Source: an uncultured Eubacteriales bacterium
GTDB taxonomy: Bacteria > Bacillota > Clostridia > Oscillospirales > UBA644
NCBI GenBank assembly: GCA_900547165.1
Contig: URFZ01000005.1
Location: 62,001-126,000, forward strand
Direction of reading: 5' to 3'
Length of the DNA: 64,000 nucleotides
A program made the translations under genes and the position numbers. Under the pieces are notes generated by a model, which had not been told where the DNA came from, ran no database searches, and saw only the letters and a list, made by a program, of their open reading frames with translations. Each line of letters begins with the position of its first letter. The stretch's first letter is position 1. Below are positions 8,757 to 16,999 of the stretch, piece after piece.

Positions 8757-9524
8757 TCAAATCACTTTGCGATAATAGCCTCTTCCCAAAAATTCAATAA
8801 CTCCCTTGTCTCTTAAAATCTGTAATTGTTGTCTTATTTTTGCCTCGACATTATTATTGCTTATATGCTTTTTCTGAAGCACTTCCACAAAAGCATAAAC
8901 ATCTTGTAGCGAGAATACAACAGAATCAATTGCATTTATGCAGGTTAAAACATCTAAAATCCAACCTCGATTTTCAATGTTATTTGTTTGCAGCTTTTTT
9001 ATCTTTGAGTATTCCTCGGTGACATTTTTTATATCTGACAATTTTTGTCTGCTTACTATTTTTATTTTACCTTGTTGAGGAATATCAGAATAAAGAATAT
9101 TGCATCCAATCCAACCAGCTCTTTTAGCATTTGCTGATAACGGCTTCCTCTTTTCTATTATTGACGGGGTAAAAAAGAATTTAGGAACAAGAGTAAGATT
9201 AACCACTTGAAAATCGGCAGAATATTGCATAACAAACAAATCCGGATTATCTGAACTTGTGATTCTCTTAATCATTGTAGAATAAGCGCCATCAGTAATC
9301 TTATTTCCAATATTACCACATTTACTTTTGAGCTCAAATATTTCTCCACAATAATTACACGTTAAATCTGCAACTGGCACATTATTACTTAAACTTGAAA
9401 TGTGGGGATTTCCACAAATAGGGCAAAATATATTATGTGCAACCCAACTCTCACTCATAACTCTTATTTTTTGTGAATTGCTTTTGTATTTCTGTGCAAG
9501 TTCTGTATTGAAATAATAATTCAT
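8757..9524 (-). CDS. dpnC: DpnI-type methyl-directed restriction endonuclease
   Basis: From the ATG at 9524 the 255-residue product is recognisable as DpnI, which cuts GATC only when the adenine is N6-methylated. The start MNYYFNTELAQKYKSNSQK fits the pneumococcal enzyme as I recall it. The PD-(D/E)XK catalytic residues are present in PVAD (Asp53) and FELKSK (Glu64, Lys66), at the numbers I recall for DpnI. Zinc ligands are CPIC (34, 37) and CNYC (56, 59). The C-terminal winged helix that also reads methylated DNA is present (KIRQQLQILRDKGVIEFLGRG). An ATG at 9539 is possible, but AAGG suits the inner one. The start overlaps the dpnD stop (TAATGA). All key residues seem intact. Confidence 0.95.
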   Translation of the reverse strand: MNYYFNTELAQKYKSNSQKIRVMSESWVAHNIFCPICGNPHISSLSNNVPVADLTCNYCGEIFELKSKCGNIGNKITDGAYSTMIKRITSSDNPDLFVMQYSADFQVVNLTLVPKFFFTPSIIEKRKPLSANAKRAGWIGCNILYSDIPQQGKIKIVSRQKLSDIKNVTEEYSKIKKLQTNNIENRGWILDVLTCINAIDSVVFSLQDVYAFVEVLQKKHISNNNVEAKIRQQLQILRDKGVIEFLGRGYYRKVI

Positions 9525-9724
9525 TAAAACCTTGTCCATTCTATTATTTCTGTGGCATCTTGGTTTTCAGCATATATTTGTTTGGCAACTAATGTTCCGG
9601 GAGAAAGCGTGAATTCCCCACTATTATATTTTTCTTCAGCGATACTCACAGCTTCTTCTATAGAGTTGGCGTTAATTTTGAATTCTTGGCTTATCAATTC
9701 TTCAATGGTTATAGAGTAAATCAT
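9524..9724 (-). CDS. dpnD: DpnD/PcfM-like small protein
   Basis: The 66-residue protein (MIYSITIEELISQEFKINAN and on) resembles the DpnD/PcfM family. dpnD is the partner gene of dpnC in the pneumococcal DpnI cassette, and its function is not known to me. I chose the ATG at 9724; an in-frame start at 9736 adds only MGVH. The ribosome site GAGG and the first codons lie inside the 3' end of the dam reading frame. Here dpnD precedes dpnC, whereas I recall dpnC first in pneumococcus. The last codons overlap the dpnC start. Confidence 0.8.
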   Translation of the reverse strand: MIYSITIEELISQEFKINANSIEEAVSIAEEKYNSGEFTLSPGTLVAKQIYAENQDATEIIEWTRF

Positions 9725-10655
9725 ATGTACACCCATTCCTCACGACAATTTTTCCACCTTTTCTGTGCATATCATCAACGAACTTTGCAAGTTCAATCTG
9801 TTCTTCATCGTTAAACAGGTTTTCCGTGTATGCGGTAAAACTCGCCGTGTTAGTGATAGGACGATATGAGGGATCGAAGTAAACAAAGGTACTATCATCA
9901 ATGAAATCAGCGGATTCTCTATAGTCCCCGCATACAATCGTTACGTGCCGGAGTTTTTCAGAGACAGCTCGTAAATTTTCTTCATCGCAAATCATTGGAT
10001 TTTTGTAAGAGCCCATAGGAACGTTGAACAAGCCTTTTTTATTTACTCGGAACAGACCGTTGAAGCAAGTTTTATTAAGGAAAATCATCAATGCCGCTTT
10101 TTCGATATTGATGTTTTCGTCACCGTTTACTTTAAAGTCATTAAAACACTCACGCTTTTCCATATAATATGCTTTTCGTTCATCCGTATTAAGCGGAATG
10201 AAATCGTTTTGCATAGCGCAAAGCATTTCTATTAAAACATCAATATCATCACGAATAATACGATAAGTATTGATAAGTTCAGCGTTAATATCGCTGATAT
10301 AAACTTCTTCTAAATCATATTTGCTAAGTATATCAAACAAAACAGCACCGCCGCCAACAAATGGTTCAGCGTATTTTGTGATTTTACCGGTTTCAAACGG
10401 ATAATATTTTTCGATTTCAGAAAGCAACTGCCCTTTACCGCCTGCCCATTTCAAGAACGGTTTTACTTTTTTATCATTATTTGCTATATATCGTAGGCTT
10501 CTTGCATCAATCGGCTTTTCAGCTGTTGCGGGTATAATCCACATATTTCCTACCATTGTTGCATTTCTAATTCTGTTTTCAGCACAAAGTACGGCTACTC
10601 TTCTTTGAGAAATTCCCCATTTGTTTGCGGCATCTTTTGCCGAGATGTATTCCAT
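9702..10655 (-). pseudogene. dam: HTH-Dam methylase fusion, 3'-truncated, probably inactive
   Basis: Residues 1-55 form an excisionase-like helix-turn-helix (SAKDAANKWGISQRRVAVLC). From about 65 the sequence is a Dam-family adenine methylase: KPFLKWAGGKGQLL (motif X), EPFVGGGAVLF (motif I) and FDPSYRP at 260-266 (motif IV, normally DPPY). The protein follows Dam homology up to GGKIVV at 301-306 and then runs out of frame into dpnD, ending after eleven unrelated residues. The usual VxSNSDP segment and about 50 further C-terminal residues are missing. Dam proteins methylate GATC adenine. Loss of the C-terminus and the Pro-to-Ser change both suggest no activity, as needed for coexistence with DpnI. 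AGGAG precedes the ATG at 10655. Confidence 0.85.
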
Positions 10656-10691
10656 GACAAACTCCTGAATTCTAATGGTTGTACTAAAAGT

Positions 10692-10720
10692 ATTATATTC
10701 TAAATCGCGAATGATAGCAA
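10692..10720 (-). promoter_or_regulatory. Promoter of the dam-dpnD-dpnC island
   Basis: On the minus strand TTGCTA (10720-10715) and TATAAT (10697-10692) have a 17-base spacer and lie about 40 bases before the dam start. All island genes are on this strand and closely spaced, so this promoter probably still drives dpnD and dpnC through the dead dam gene. Confidence 0.65.
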
Positions 10721-10815
10721 TATCATTTTTGTTAAATAACTGTGAACTGATGTTTTTACTGTTATTCTTTTATAAATATGAGACAGACATCTCTATTGAC
10801 ATTATTAAAGCAAAT

Positions 10816-10843
10816 CCCCGAAGCCTTAAATTGGCTTTCGGGG
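10816..10843 (-). terminator. Hairpin after guaA
   Basis: CCCCGAAGCC (10816-10825) pairs with GGCTTTCGGGG (10833-10843), leaving one bulged T. It lies between the guaA stop and the island promoter. The tail on the minus strand (ATTTGCTTTA) is only moderately T-rich. It also marks the right edge of the AT-rich island. Confidence 0.6.
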
Positions 10844-10871
10844 ACTTGTATATAATAAATTCTTAAAAAAA

Positions 10872-11849
10872 TCATTCCCACTCGATCGTGCCGCAAGGCT
10901 TCGGGGTCATGTCGTAGACGACGCGGTTGACGCCCTTGACCTCGGCGAGGATGCGGTCGGTGATTTTGGAGAGTACGGCGAAGTCGAGAGGCTCGACGGT
11001 CGCGGTCATTGCGTCAACGGTGTTGACTGCACGGATGATGACGGGCCATTCAAAGCAGCGTTTGCCGTCCTTGACGCCGGTGGAGCGGAAGTCCGGAATT
11101 GCCGTGAAATACTGCCAAACTTTGCCTTCAAGCCCCGCTTTTGCAAATTCTTCGCGCAAAATCGCGTCGGATTCGCGAACGGCTTCGAGACGGTCGCGGG
11201 TGATAGCACCGAGGCAACGTACACCGAGACCGGGACCGGGGAAGGGCTGACGGAAAACCATGCCGTCGGGAAGACCGAGTTCTTTGCCGACAACTCTGAC
11301 TTCATCTTTGTAAAGGTAGCGAAGCGGTTCGACGAGTTCGAATTTGAGGTCGTCGGGAAGTCCGCCTGCGTTGTGATGCGCTTTTACGCCCGCGCTTTCA
11401 ACGATGTCGGGGTAGATGGTGCCTTGCGCGAGAAATTCGATGCCTTCGAGCTTTCTTGCTTCTTCTTCAAAAACTCTGATAAACTCAGCTCCGATGATCT
11501 TTCTCTTTGTTTCGGGGTCGTCAACGCCCGCGAGCTTGTCGAGGAAGCGGTCAACAGCGTCCACATAAACGAGGTTGGCGTCCATTTCTTCTTTGAAAAC
11601 GCGGATGACCTGCTCGGGTTCACCTTTGCGGAGCAGTCCGTGATTGACGTGAACGCAAACGAGTTGTTTGCCGACGGCTTTGATAAGAAGCGCGGCAACG
11701 ACGGAAGAGTCAACGCCGCCCGAAAGCGCGAGAAGCACTTTTTTGTCTCCTATTTGTTTGCGGAGAAGCGCCACTTGTTCTTCTATGAACGCATCGGCAA
11801 GTTCTTTGGTGTTTATTCTTTTCATTGATTCCGGTCTTTTGTCTTCCAT
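10872..11849 (-). CDS. guaA: GMP synthase ATP-pyrophosphatase subunit (no amidotransferase domain)
   Basis: The 325-residue protein has the PP-loop LALSGGVDSSV at about 39-49 that adenylates XMP, and the C-terminal dimerisation domain with RQPFPGPGLGVRCLG and the ending KPCGTIEWE. The approximately 200-residue N-terminal class-I glutamine amidotransferase domain of usual bacterial GuaA is absent. The layout is that of archaeal two-subunit GMP synthases (GuaAb). Ammonia must come from a separate subunit, not found in this window, or from free ammonium. The ATG at 11849 has GAGGTAAAG upstream, overlapping the end of the CofE-like gene. It acts in the cytoplasm after GuaB, whose gene is at 19964-21469. 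Confidence 0.9.
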   Translation of the reverse strand: MEDKRPESMKRINTKELADAFIEEQVALLRKQIGDKKVLLALSGGVDSSVVAALLIKAVGKQLVCVHVNHGLLRKGEPEQVIRVFKEEMDANLVYVDAVDRFLDKLAGVDDPETKRKIIGAEFIRVFEEEARKLEGIEFLAQGTIYPDIVESAGVKAHHNAGGLPDDLKFELVEPLRYLYKDEVRVVGKELGLPDGMVFRQPFPGPGLGVRCLGAITRDRLEAVRESDAILREEFAKAGLEGKVWQYFTAIPDFRSTGVKDGKRCFEWPVIIRAVNTVDAMTATVEPLDFAVLSKITDRILAEVKGVNRVVYDMTPKPCGTIEWE

Positions 11850-11860
11850 TTATCTTTACC

Positions 11861-13060
11861 TCAATTATTTGTATAGTTGTCGAAATATCCCTGAACGAGA
11901 ACCACGGGCGTGCCTTTGTCGCCGGAACCGCTTGTCAGATCGCAGAGCGAGCCGATAAGGTCGGTCAGTCGGCGCGGGGTAGTGCCCTGCGAAGCCATAT
12001 TGCCGACAAGGTCGGATTTTTTCGCTTTTATCGAGGCGGAAATTGCGTCTTTGAGTGCGTCGCCGTAAAGGTCTTTGAAATCGTTGTCCGCAAGATATTT
12101 GAGTTTGAGTTCGTTGGGCGTGCCTTCAAGTCCGTCCGTGTAAGAGGGGGAAACAACGGGGTCGGCGAGTTCCCAGATTTTGCCCTGCGGGTCTTTGAAC
12201 GCGCCGTCGCCGTAAACCATAACTTCAACGTGCTTGCCTGTTGCGTCGAAAATTCTCTTCTGAATATCGAGAACAAGCGCCTTGCATTCGCGGGGGAACA
12301 GTTTAATTTTGTCTTCGGTTGATTTGTTTGAACCGAGAAGACCGTATTTTTCATTGCAGCCGCTGCCGTTGACGGGTGCATTCAGAATCTCGTCAAGCCC
12401 GAGAACGGTTTTTGCGCCTGCGGCTTTCAATATGCGTTTAGTTCTTTGTCTTGTGTGTATATCACAGGTAATCACCGTATCCGTGTAGTCAAGTATTGCC
12501 TGTGCGCGGTTTGCAAAGATTATTTCGACTTCTGCGCCGCATTCTTTGATAAGGTCGCCGTAATACGCCACATAATCCACTCCCGTGAACGGGTGAACGC
12601 CGTAGCCGAACAGTTCTCTGTATTTTTCAAGCGTCAGCACATCGCTGTAAGTGTTGACGCCCGCTTCGTCAAGTCTGTCTATCGAAACAAGTTCGTTACC
12701 GACTTCATCAGACGGATAACTGAGCATCAGAACTATCTTTTTTGCACCTTTTGCGATACCTTTCAGGCATATTGCAAAACGGTTGCGAGAAAGTATGGGG
12801 AAAATAACGCCGACGGTGCCTCCGCCGAGTTTTGTTTTGACGTCTTCCGCGATATCGTCTACTGTTGCGTAATTGCCTTGTGAACGTGCAACGATGGATT
12901 CCGTTGCCGCGATAACGTCTCTGTCATTCAGCGAAAAACCCTCGTCCTCCGCCGCGAGAAGTACGCTGTCGGCAATGATTTTTGCCAAGTCGTCGCCTTC
13001 TCTTATAATCGGGCAACGTATGCCACGGGAAACGGTTCCGACTCTGCGTTCTTTTGTCAT
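11861..13060 (-). CDS. F420-0:gamma-glutamyl ligase-like (CofE-like) protein
   Basis: The 399-residue protein resembles the CofE family: GIRCPIIREGDDLAKIIADS, then DRDVIAATESIVARSQGN and PILSRNRFAICLKGIA. CofE adds glutamates to coenzyme F420, but nothing else in this window points to F420 biosynthesis. Clostridial relatives therefore probably ligate an amino acid to another substrate. It is longer than archaeal CofE (about 250 residues), with a C-terminal extension after about residue 250. It is the first gene of a two-gene operon with guaA and has its own promoter and a structured leader. The ATG at 13060 is preceded by AAAGGAA. The function is uncertain. Confidence 0.7.
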   Translation of the reverse strand: MTKERRVGTVSRGIRCPIIREGDDLAKIIADSVLLAAEDEGFSLNDRDVIAATESIVARSQGNYATVDDIAEDVKTKLGGGTVGVIFPILSRNRFAICLKGIAKGAKKIVLMLSYPSDEVGNELVSIDRLDEAGVNTYSDVLTLEKYRELFGYGVHPFTGVDYVAYYGDLIKECGAEVEIIFANRAQAILDYTDTVITCDIHTRQRTKRILKAAGAKTVLGLDEILNAPVNGSGCNEKYGLLGSNKSTEDKIKLFPRECKALVLDIQKRIFDATGKHVEVMVYGDGAFKDPQGKIWELADPVVSPSYTDGLEGTPNELKLKYLADNDFKDLYGDALKDAISASIKAKKSDLVGNMASQGTTPRRLTDLIGSLCDLTSGSGDKGTPVVLVQGYFDNYTNN

Positions 13061-13169
13061 TTGAGGTCAATTCCTTTCGGTCGCGCCTCTTCCGAGCCGC
13101 GGTATTTGGCTTTTGCGCGCAACCGAAGACTCGGAAACCCCATGCCCCCTTGCACGCTTCCATATTTTA

Positions 13170-13198
13170 ATTATACCATCTGCCGTGTCTTTCGTCAA
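13170..13198 (-). promoter_or_regulatory. Promoter of CofE-like/guaA operon
   Basis: TTGACG (13198-13193) and TATAAT (13175-13170) on the minus strand have a 17-base spacer. The leader of about 100 nt contains TTCCGAG and CTCGGAA arms that could close a stem around 13095-13135. Confidence 0.75.
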
Positions 13199-13225
13199 GC
13201 ATTGCCGCATTTTTTTCGTTTATCA

Positions 13226-13254
13226 TTGACAAACACGGCATTTTGTGCTATACT
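13226..13254 (+). promoter_or_regulatory. Near-consensus promoter of lipoprotein gene
   Basis: TTGACA at 13226-13231 and TATACT at 13249-13254 with a 17-base spacer. It is divergent from the CofE-like/guaA promoter, and the two -35 boxes are about 27 bases apart. Confidence 0.8.
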
Positions 13255-13331
13255 TTGTTCCGAACTTTGCGGAAAATGTTTTTATTCCGCACTCTACATC
13301 TATGTTTTTTCAGAGAAAGGAAACTTAAAAA

Positions 13332-14117
13332 ATGAAAAAATCATTGAAACTGATTGCTTTGATGCTTGCTATTGTTGCTCTTGTGAGCCTTTCCGCTTGC
13401 AAAAAAGCCGAAGAAACAACCCCCACCACAACGGAAACTCCGACCACGACAGAAGCAAAAATAACCGCCTCCGACCTTGTTGGCACATGGCGCTTTGACG
13501 CATCCGAACTTGACGATGAAAAGTTCTCGGCACTTTGCGTCAGTCTGGCTGGTTCTATTACCAACGGCAGCGATGCGCTGAATGATCTTATGACGAAAGT
13601 TGTTAAAAGAGACATCGTAGGAAAACTTTTCAATTCCATGGCTCTGCGTTTCTACGAGGACGGAACTTATGCGATGGTGGTTTCTCCCGAAGATTTCGCA
13701 GACGGTTATGAAGCGCTTATCAACAGTATTTTTGAAGCCATGGGCGAAATGAGCATTGAAGATGCCGCGGCTATGAACGGTGTTTCCGCAGCTGAACTTG
13801 AAGAGTCTCTCAACGGCGCCACATGGAAAGATTATTGCGTTCAATCCGGTCAGGTTACTGCGGCAACTCTTAAATCGACGATGACCGCTGACGGTATTGC
13901 CGATATGCTCGGAGGAAAAGTCGGCGAAGACGGTTTCATTGTTTCCGGCGACAGCCAAAAATATGACTTCGACGGCGAAACGCTCACTCTCGGGAACTGT
14001 TCCATAAAAGTTACTATAAAAGACGGGGAACTTACTTTTGACTCCGTTTCCGGCACGGTAAACGACAACTATAAAGAACTCGTTGAAAGCGGTTGCAAAC
14101 TCGTAAAAGAGAAATAA
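13332..14117 (+). CDS. Secreted lipoprotein of unknown function
   Basis: The 261-residue precursor starts with a lipoprotein signal peptide ending in the lipobox LSAC, so Cys23 should be lipid-modified and anchor the mature protein outside the membrane. A Thr/Pro/Glu-rich linker (about 27-45) leads to a domain beginning DLVGTWRFDASELDD. The WRF start and the beta-rich end (FDGETLTLGNCSIKVTIKDG) suggest a lipocalin-like fold of the kind seen in gut Firmicute lipoproteins. It is monocistronic, with a strong promoter, ribosome site GAAAGGAAA and terminator. Confidence 0.7.
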   Translation: MKKSLKLIALMLAIVALVSLSACKKAEETTPTTTETPTTTEAKITASDLVGTWRFDASELDDEKFSALCVSLAGSITNGSDALNDLMTKVVKRDIVGKLFNSMALRFYEDGTYAMVVSPEDFADGYEALINSIFEAMGEMSIEDAAAMNGVSAAELEESLNGATWKDYCVQSGQVTAATLKSTMTADGIADMLGGKVGEDGFIVSGDSQKYDFDGETLTLGNCSIKVTIKDGELTFDSVSGTVNDNYKELVESGCKLVKEK

Positions 14118-14138
14118 GAAACGTACAAAACCGAATAA

Positions 14139-14191
14139 AGCGGAACGGCTTCGCGTGTGTTTTCGGCACATTGCGGAGCCGCTCTTTTTTT
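14139..14191 (+). terminator. Terminator after lipoprotein gene
   Basis: AGCGG and CGC on the left pair with GCG and CCGCT on the right around an imperfect long hairpin, followed by CTTTTTTTG at 14183-14191. Confidence 0.65.
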
Positions 14192-14301
14192 GATTATTAA
14201 AAAAATTACGAAAAAGCGGAACTTTTTCTTCCCGATTTCGTCTAAACGGTTATAGAACGAAAAAAATCCCATTTTGCAGATACTTTCGGGAGGGCAATAT
14301 T

Positions 14302-15570
14302 TTGGAAACCTTTATCGGAATATTCAATTTCTTTGTATTTTTCTTTTTCCTTTTGCTTTATTCTTACCAACTTGTTTATATCGGAATAGGCATATTCAAA
14401 AACAAAAGGAAACTTAGAGATGCATCAAAACTGCATCATTTTGCATTCGTCATCGCCGCAAGAAACGAAAGCAACGTTATCGGCGGTCTTATCGAAAGCA
14501 TCAAACTTCAAAAATATCCGAAAGAACTTATAGATATTTTTGTCGTTGCCGATAACTGCACGGACAACACCGCGGAAATCGCACGCAACGCGGGTGCGAT
14601 AGTTTACGAGCGTGAGTCAAAGACTCATGTCGGAAAAGGCTATGCGCTTGATTTCATTTTTAACAGAATAAATACCGAACACGCGGATAAAGGAATCGAA
14701 GCATTCTTTATTTTTGACGCCGACAATGTTATAAAGGACAACTATGTTCTTGAAATGAACAAGGCATTTGACGCGGGTTATGAGGCTTGTACATCTTACA
14801 GAAACAGCAAAAACTACGGCACAAACTGGATAAGCGCAGGCTATTCGCTTTGGTTCGTCCGTGAAGCGAAGTTCCTGAACAATCCCCGCTTTATCTGCGG
14901 CACGAACTGCGCTGTTTCCGGCACGGGCTTTATGATAAGCAAACGTATCGTTGATATGAACGGCGGTTGGAAATACAATCTTCTGACCGAAGATATTGAG
15001 TTCTCCGTGGATGCGGCTCTGAAACATATCCGCATAGGTTATGTTCACGATGCCGAATTTTTCGACGAACAGCCCGAAACATTCGCGCAGTCATGGAAAC
15101 AGCGTATGCGTTGGTCAAAAGGCTTTTATCAGGTTCTCGGCAACTACGGCGGTAAACTCTGCAAGGGCATTTTCTCCAAGAAATTCGGCTTTGCGTGCTA
15201 CGATATGCTGATGAACATTATGCCCGCACTTATTCTTTCGCTGTTCTGCCTTGTTTTGAACACTGTGTTCCTGCTTATCGGACTTGTTACCGCAAATCCG
15301 ACGCTTGTTGCAAGCACTCTTGTCAGCGTTATGCACACGATACTGAGTTTTTACGCAACGCTTTACATAGTGGGACTTATTACGACTATATCCGAATGGG
15401 AAAAGATCGACTGCTCAGCCGCGGGCAAGATTCTTTACACTTTCACGTTCCCCATATTTATGTTTACTTACGTTCCCATCGCGGTCGTTGCCATCTTCAA
15501 AAAGGTCGGCTGGTCGCCCATCGCGCACACCGTTACAAAATCCATCAAGGAACTCAACAGACAGCAGTAA
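14302..15570 (+). CDS. Membrane glycosyltransferase family 2 (BcsA/NodC-like)
   Basis: The 422-residue protein has one N-terminal membrane helix (5-30), a GT-A domain and about three to four C-terminal helices. The processive-type D,D,D,QxxRW residues are visible: VADNCTDNT, DADN, TEDIEF and QRMRWSKG. It should transfer sugars from a nucleotide sugar at the cytoplasmic face, making a polysaccharide or glycolipid; the sugar is unknown. The start is TTG at 14302 with GGGAGGG about eight bases before it. It stands alone between two terminators. Confidence 0.85.
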   Translation: METFIGIFNFFVFFFFLLLYSYQLVYIGIGIFKNKRKLRDASKLHHFAFVIAARNESNVIGGLIESIKLQKYPKELIDIFVVADNCTDNTAEIARNAGAIVYERESKTHVGKGYALDFIFNRINTEHADKGIEAFFIFDADNVIKDNYVLEMNKAFDAGYEACTSYRNSKNYGTNWISAGYSLWFVREAKFLNNPRFICGTNCAVSGTGFMISKRIVDMNGGWKYNLLTEDIEFSVDAALKHIRIGYVHDAEFFDEQPETFAQSWKQRMRWSKGFYQVLGNYGGKLCKGIFSKKFGFACYDMLMNIMPALILSLFCLVLNTVFLLIGLVTANPTLVASTLVSVMHTILSFYATLYIVGLITTISEWEKIDCSAAGKILYTFTFPIFMFTYVPIAVVAIFKKVGWSPIAHTVTKSIKELNRQQ

Positions 15571-15592
15571 ACAGATTTGCCGAAAAAAATAT

Positions 15593-15626
15593 ACCGGTCG
15601 CCGCAACTTGCGGCGACCGGTTTTTT
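15593..15626 (+). terminator. Strong terminator after glycosyltransferase
   Basis: ACCGGTCGCCGCAA (15593-15606) and TTGCGGCGACCGGT (15608-15621) are perfectly complementary, and T continues to 15626. Confidence 0.9.
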
Positions 15627-15660
15627 GCTTTGGTTGAAAAACGAATTTTTGCAAAGGTAC

Positions 15661-15689
15661 TTTACAAATCTTTTATTTGATGATATACT
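15661..15689 (+). promoter_or_regulatory. Promoter of glyA
   Basis: TTTACA (15661-15666) and TATACT (15684-15689) with a 17-base spacer, about 40 bases before the glyA start. Confidence 0.7.
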
Positions 15690-15730
15690 TATATGTAATA
15701 TAGATTTATGAACAATGGAGGAGTATATAA

Positions 15731-16969
15731 ATGGAAAATATTGATTATCTTTGCGATTACGACCCCGAGGTCGGACAGGCAATGCAAAAGGAACTTGACA
15801 GACAGCGTCACAACATTGAACTTATCGCATCCGAGAATATCGTTTCGGAAGCCGTTTTGAAGGCAATGGGTTCGGTTCTGACGAATAAATATGCCGAGGG
15901 CTATCCCGGAAAAAGATATTACGGCGGCTGTGAGTGCGTTGATATTGTGGAGAATATCGCCCGAGACAGAGCAAAAAAACTTTTTGGCGCGGAACACGTC
16001 AACGTGCAGCCCCATTCGGGTGCGCAGGCAAACCTTGCCGTTTATTTTGCGCTGCTGAATCCCGGCGACACGGTGCTCGGAATGAGCCTTGCCGAGGGCG
16101 GACACCTGACCCACGGTTCACCCGTTAATATGTCGGGCAAATATTATAACTTTGTTCCTTACGGCATAAATTCCGAAACGGGCAGACTTGATTACGACGC
16201 TCTTGAAACTCTTGTAAAAGAGCATAAGCCCAAACTTGTTGTTGCGGGTGCAAGTGCATATCCGAGAGTTATTGATTTTGAGCGCATTGCAAACATAGCA
16301 CACGCAAACGGCGCGCTTCTTATGGTCGATATGGCGCACATCGCGGGCCTTGTCGCCGCGGGGCTTCACCCGTCGCCGTTCCCGTTTGCGGATATAGTTA
16401 CCACGACTACGCACAAAACGCTTCGCGGTCCTCGCGGAGGTATGATAATGTGCAAAGAAGAGTTCGCAAAGGCGATAGACAAGGCGATATTCCCCGGCAC
16501 GCAGGGCGGACCTCTGATGCACGTCATCGCAGGTAAAGCGGTTTGTTTCGGAGAAGCTCTCAAACCTGAATTCAAGGAATATCAGAAACAGGTTCTCTCC
16601 AATTCAAAAGCGCTTGCCGACGCGCTTCTCGGCTACGGCTTTGACCTTGTCAGCGGCGGCAGCGACAACCACCTTATTCTTGTCGATCTGCGCACCTTCA
16701 ATGTAACGGGCAAAGAAATGGAGAAAAAGCTCGACGAAGTACGCATAACCGCAAACAAAAACGCGATTCCCAACGACCCGCAGTCGCCGTTTATAACAAG
16801 CGGTATCCGTCTCGGAACTCCCGCAGTTACTTCGAGAGGTTTTGACGAGGACGATATGAGAGTTGTTGCAGAGTGTGTTTATAATGTCGCTTCGGGCAAC
16901 GACACAAAGGAGAACATTCTTGCAAAAGTTGACGCTCTCTGCAAAAAACACCCGATTTACGAAGATTAA
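15731..16969 (+). CDS. glyA: Serine hydroxymethyltransferase
   Basis: The 412-residue length is typical for bacterial GlyA, a cytosolic PLP enzyme that interconverts serine and glycine while loading one-carbon units on tetrahydrofolate. Visible signatures are [35 protein letters not shown], and the PLP-lysine site [14 protein letters not shown]. The end reads [19 protein letters not shown] as usual. GGAGGAG lies seven bases before the ATG. rarA follows after 30 bases and may be cotranscribed. One-carbon units from this enzyme feed purine synthesis, consistent with guaA and guaB nearby. Confidence 0.97.
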   Translation: MENIDYLCDYDPEVGQAMQKELDRQRHNIELIASENIVSEAVLKAMGSVLTNKYAEGYPGKRYYGGCECVDIVENIARDRAKKLFGAEHVNVQPHSGAQANLAVYFALLNPGDTVLGMSLAEGGHLTHGSPVNMSGKYYNFVPYGINSETGRLDYDALETLVKEHKPKLVVAGASAYPRVIDFERIANIAHANGALLMVDMAHIAGLVAAGLHPSPFPFADIVTTTTHKTLRGPRGGMIMCKEEFAKAIDKAIFPGTQGGPLMHVIAGKAVCFGEALKPEFKEYQKQVLSNSKALADALLGYGFDLVSGGSDNHLILVDLRTFNVTGKEMEKKLDEVRITANKNAIPNDPQSPFITSGIRLGTPAVTSRGFDEDDMRVVAECVYNVASGNDTKENILAKVDALCKKHPIYED

Positions 16970-16999
16970 AAGGTATTTCGCCCGCACGGAGGAAACGAA

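Noticed and set aside
9702..10655. Reading the Dam gene as a functional GATC methylase of a normal restriction-modification pair
   Set aside because: The paired nuclease is DpnI, which attacks methylated DNA. The methylase lacks its C-terminus and has DPSY, so a protective pair makes no sense.
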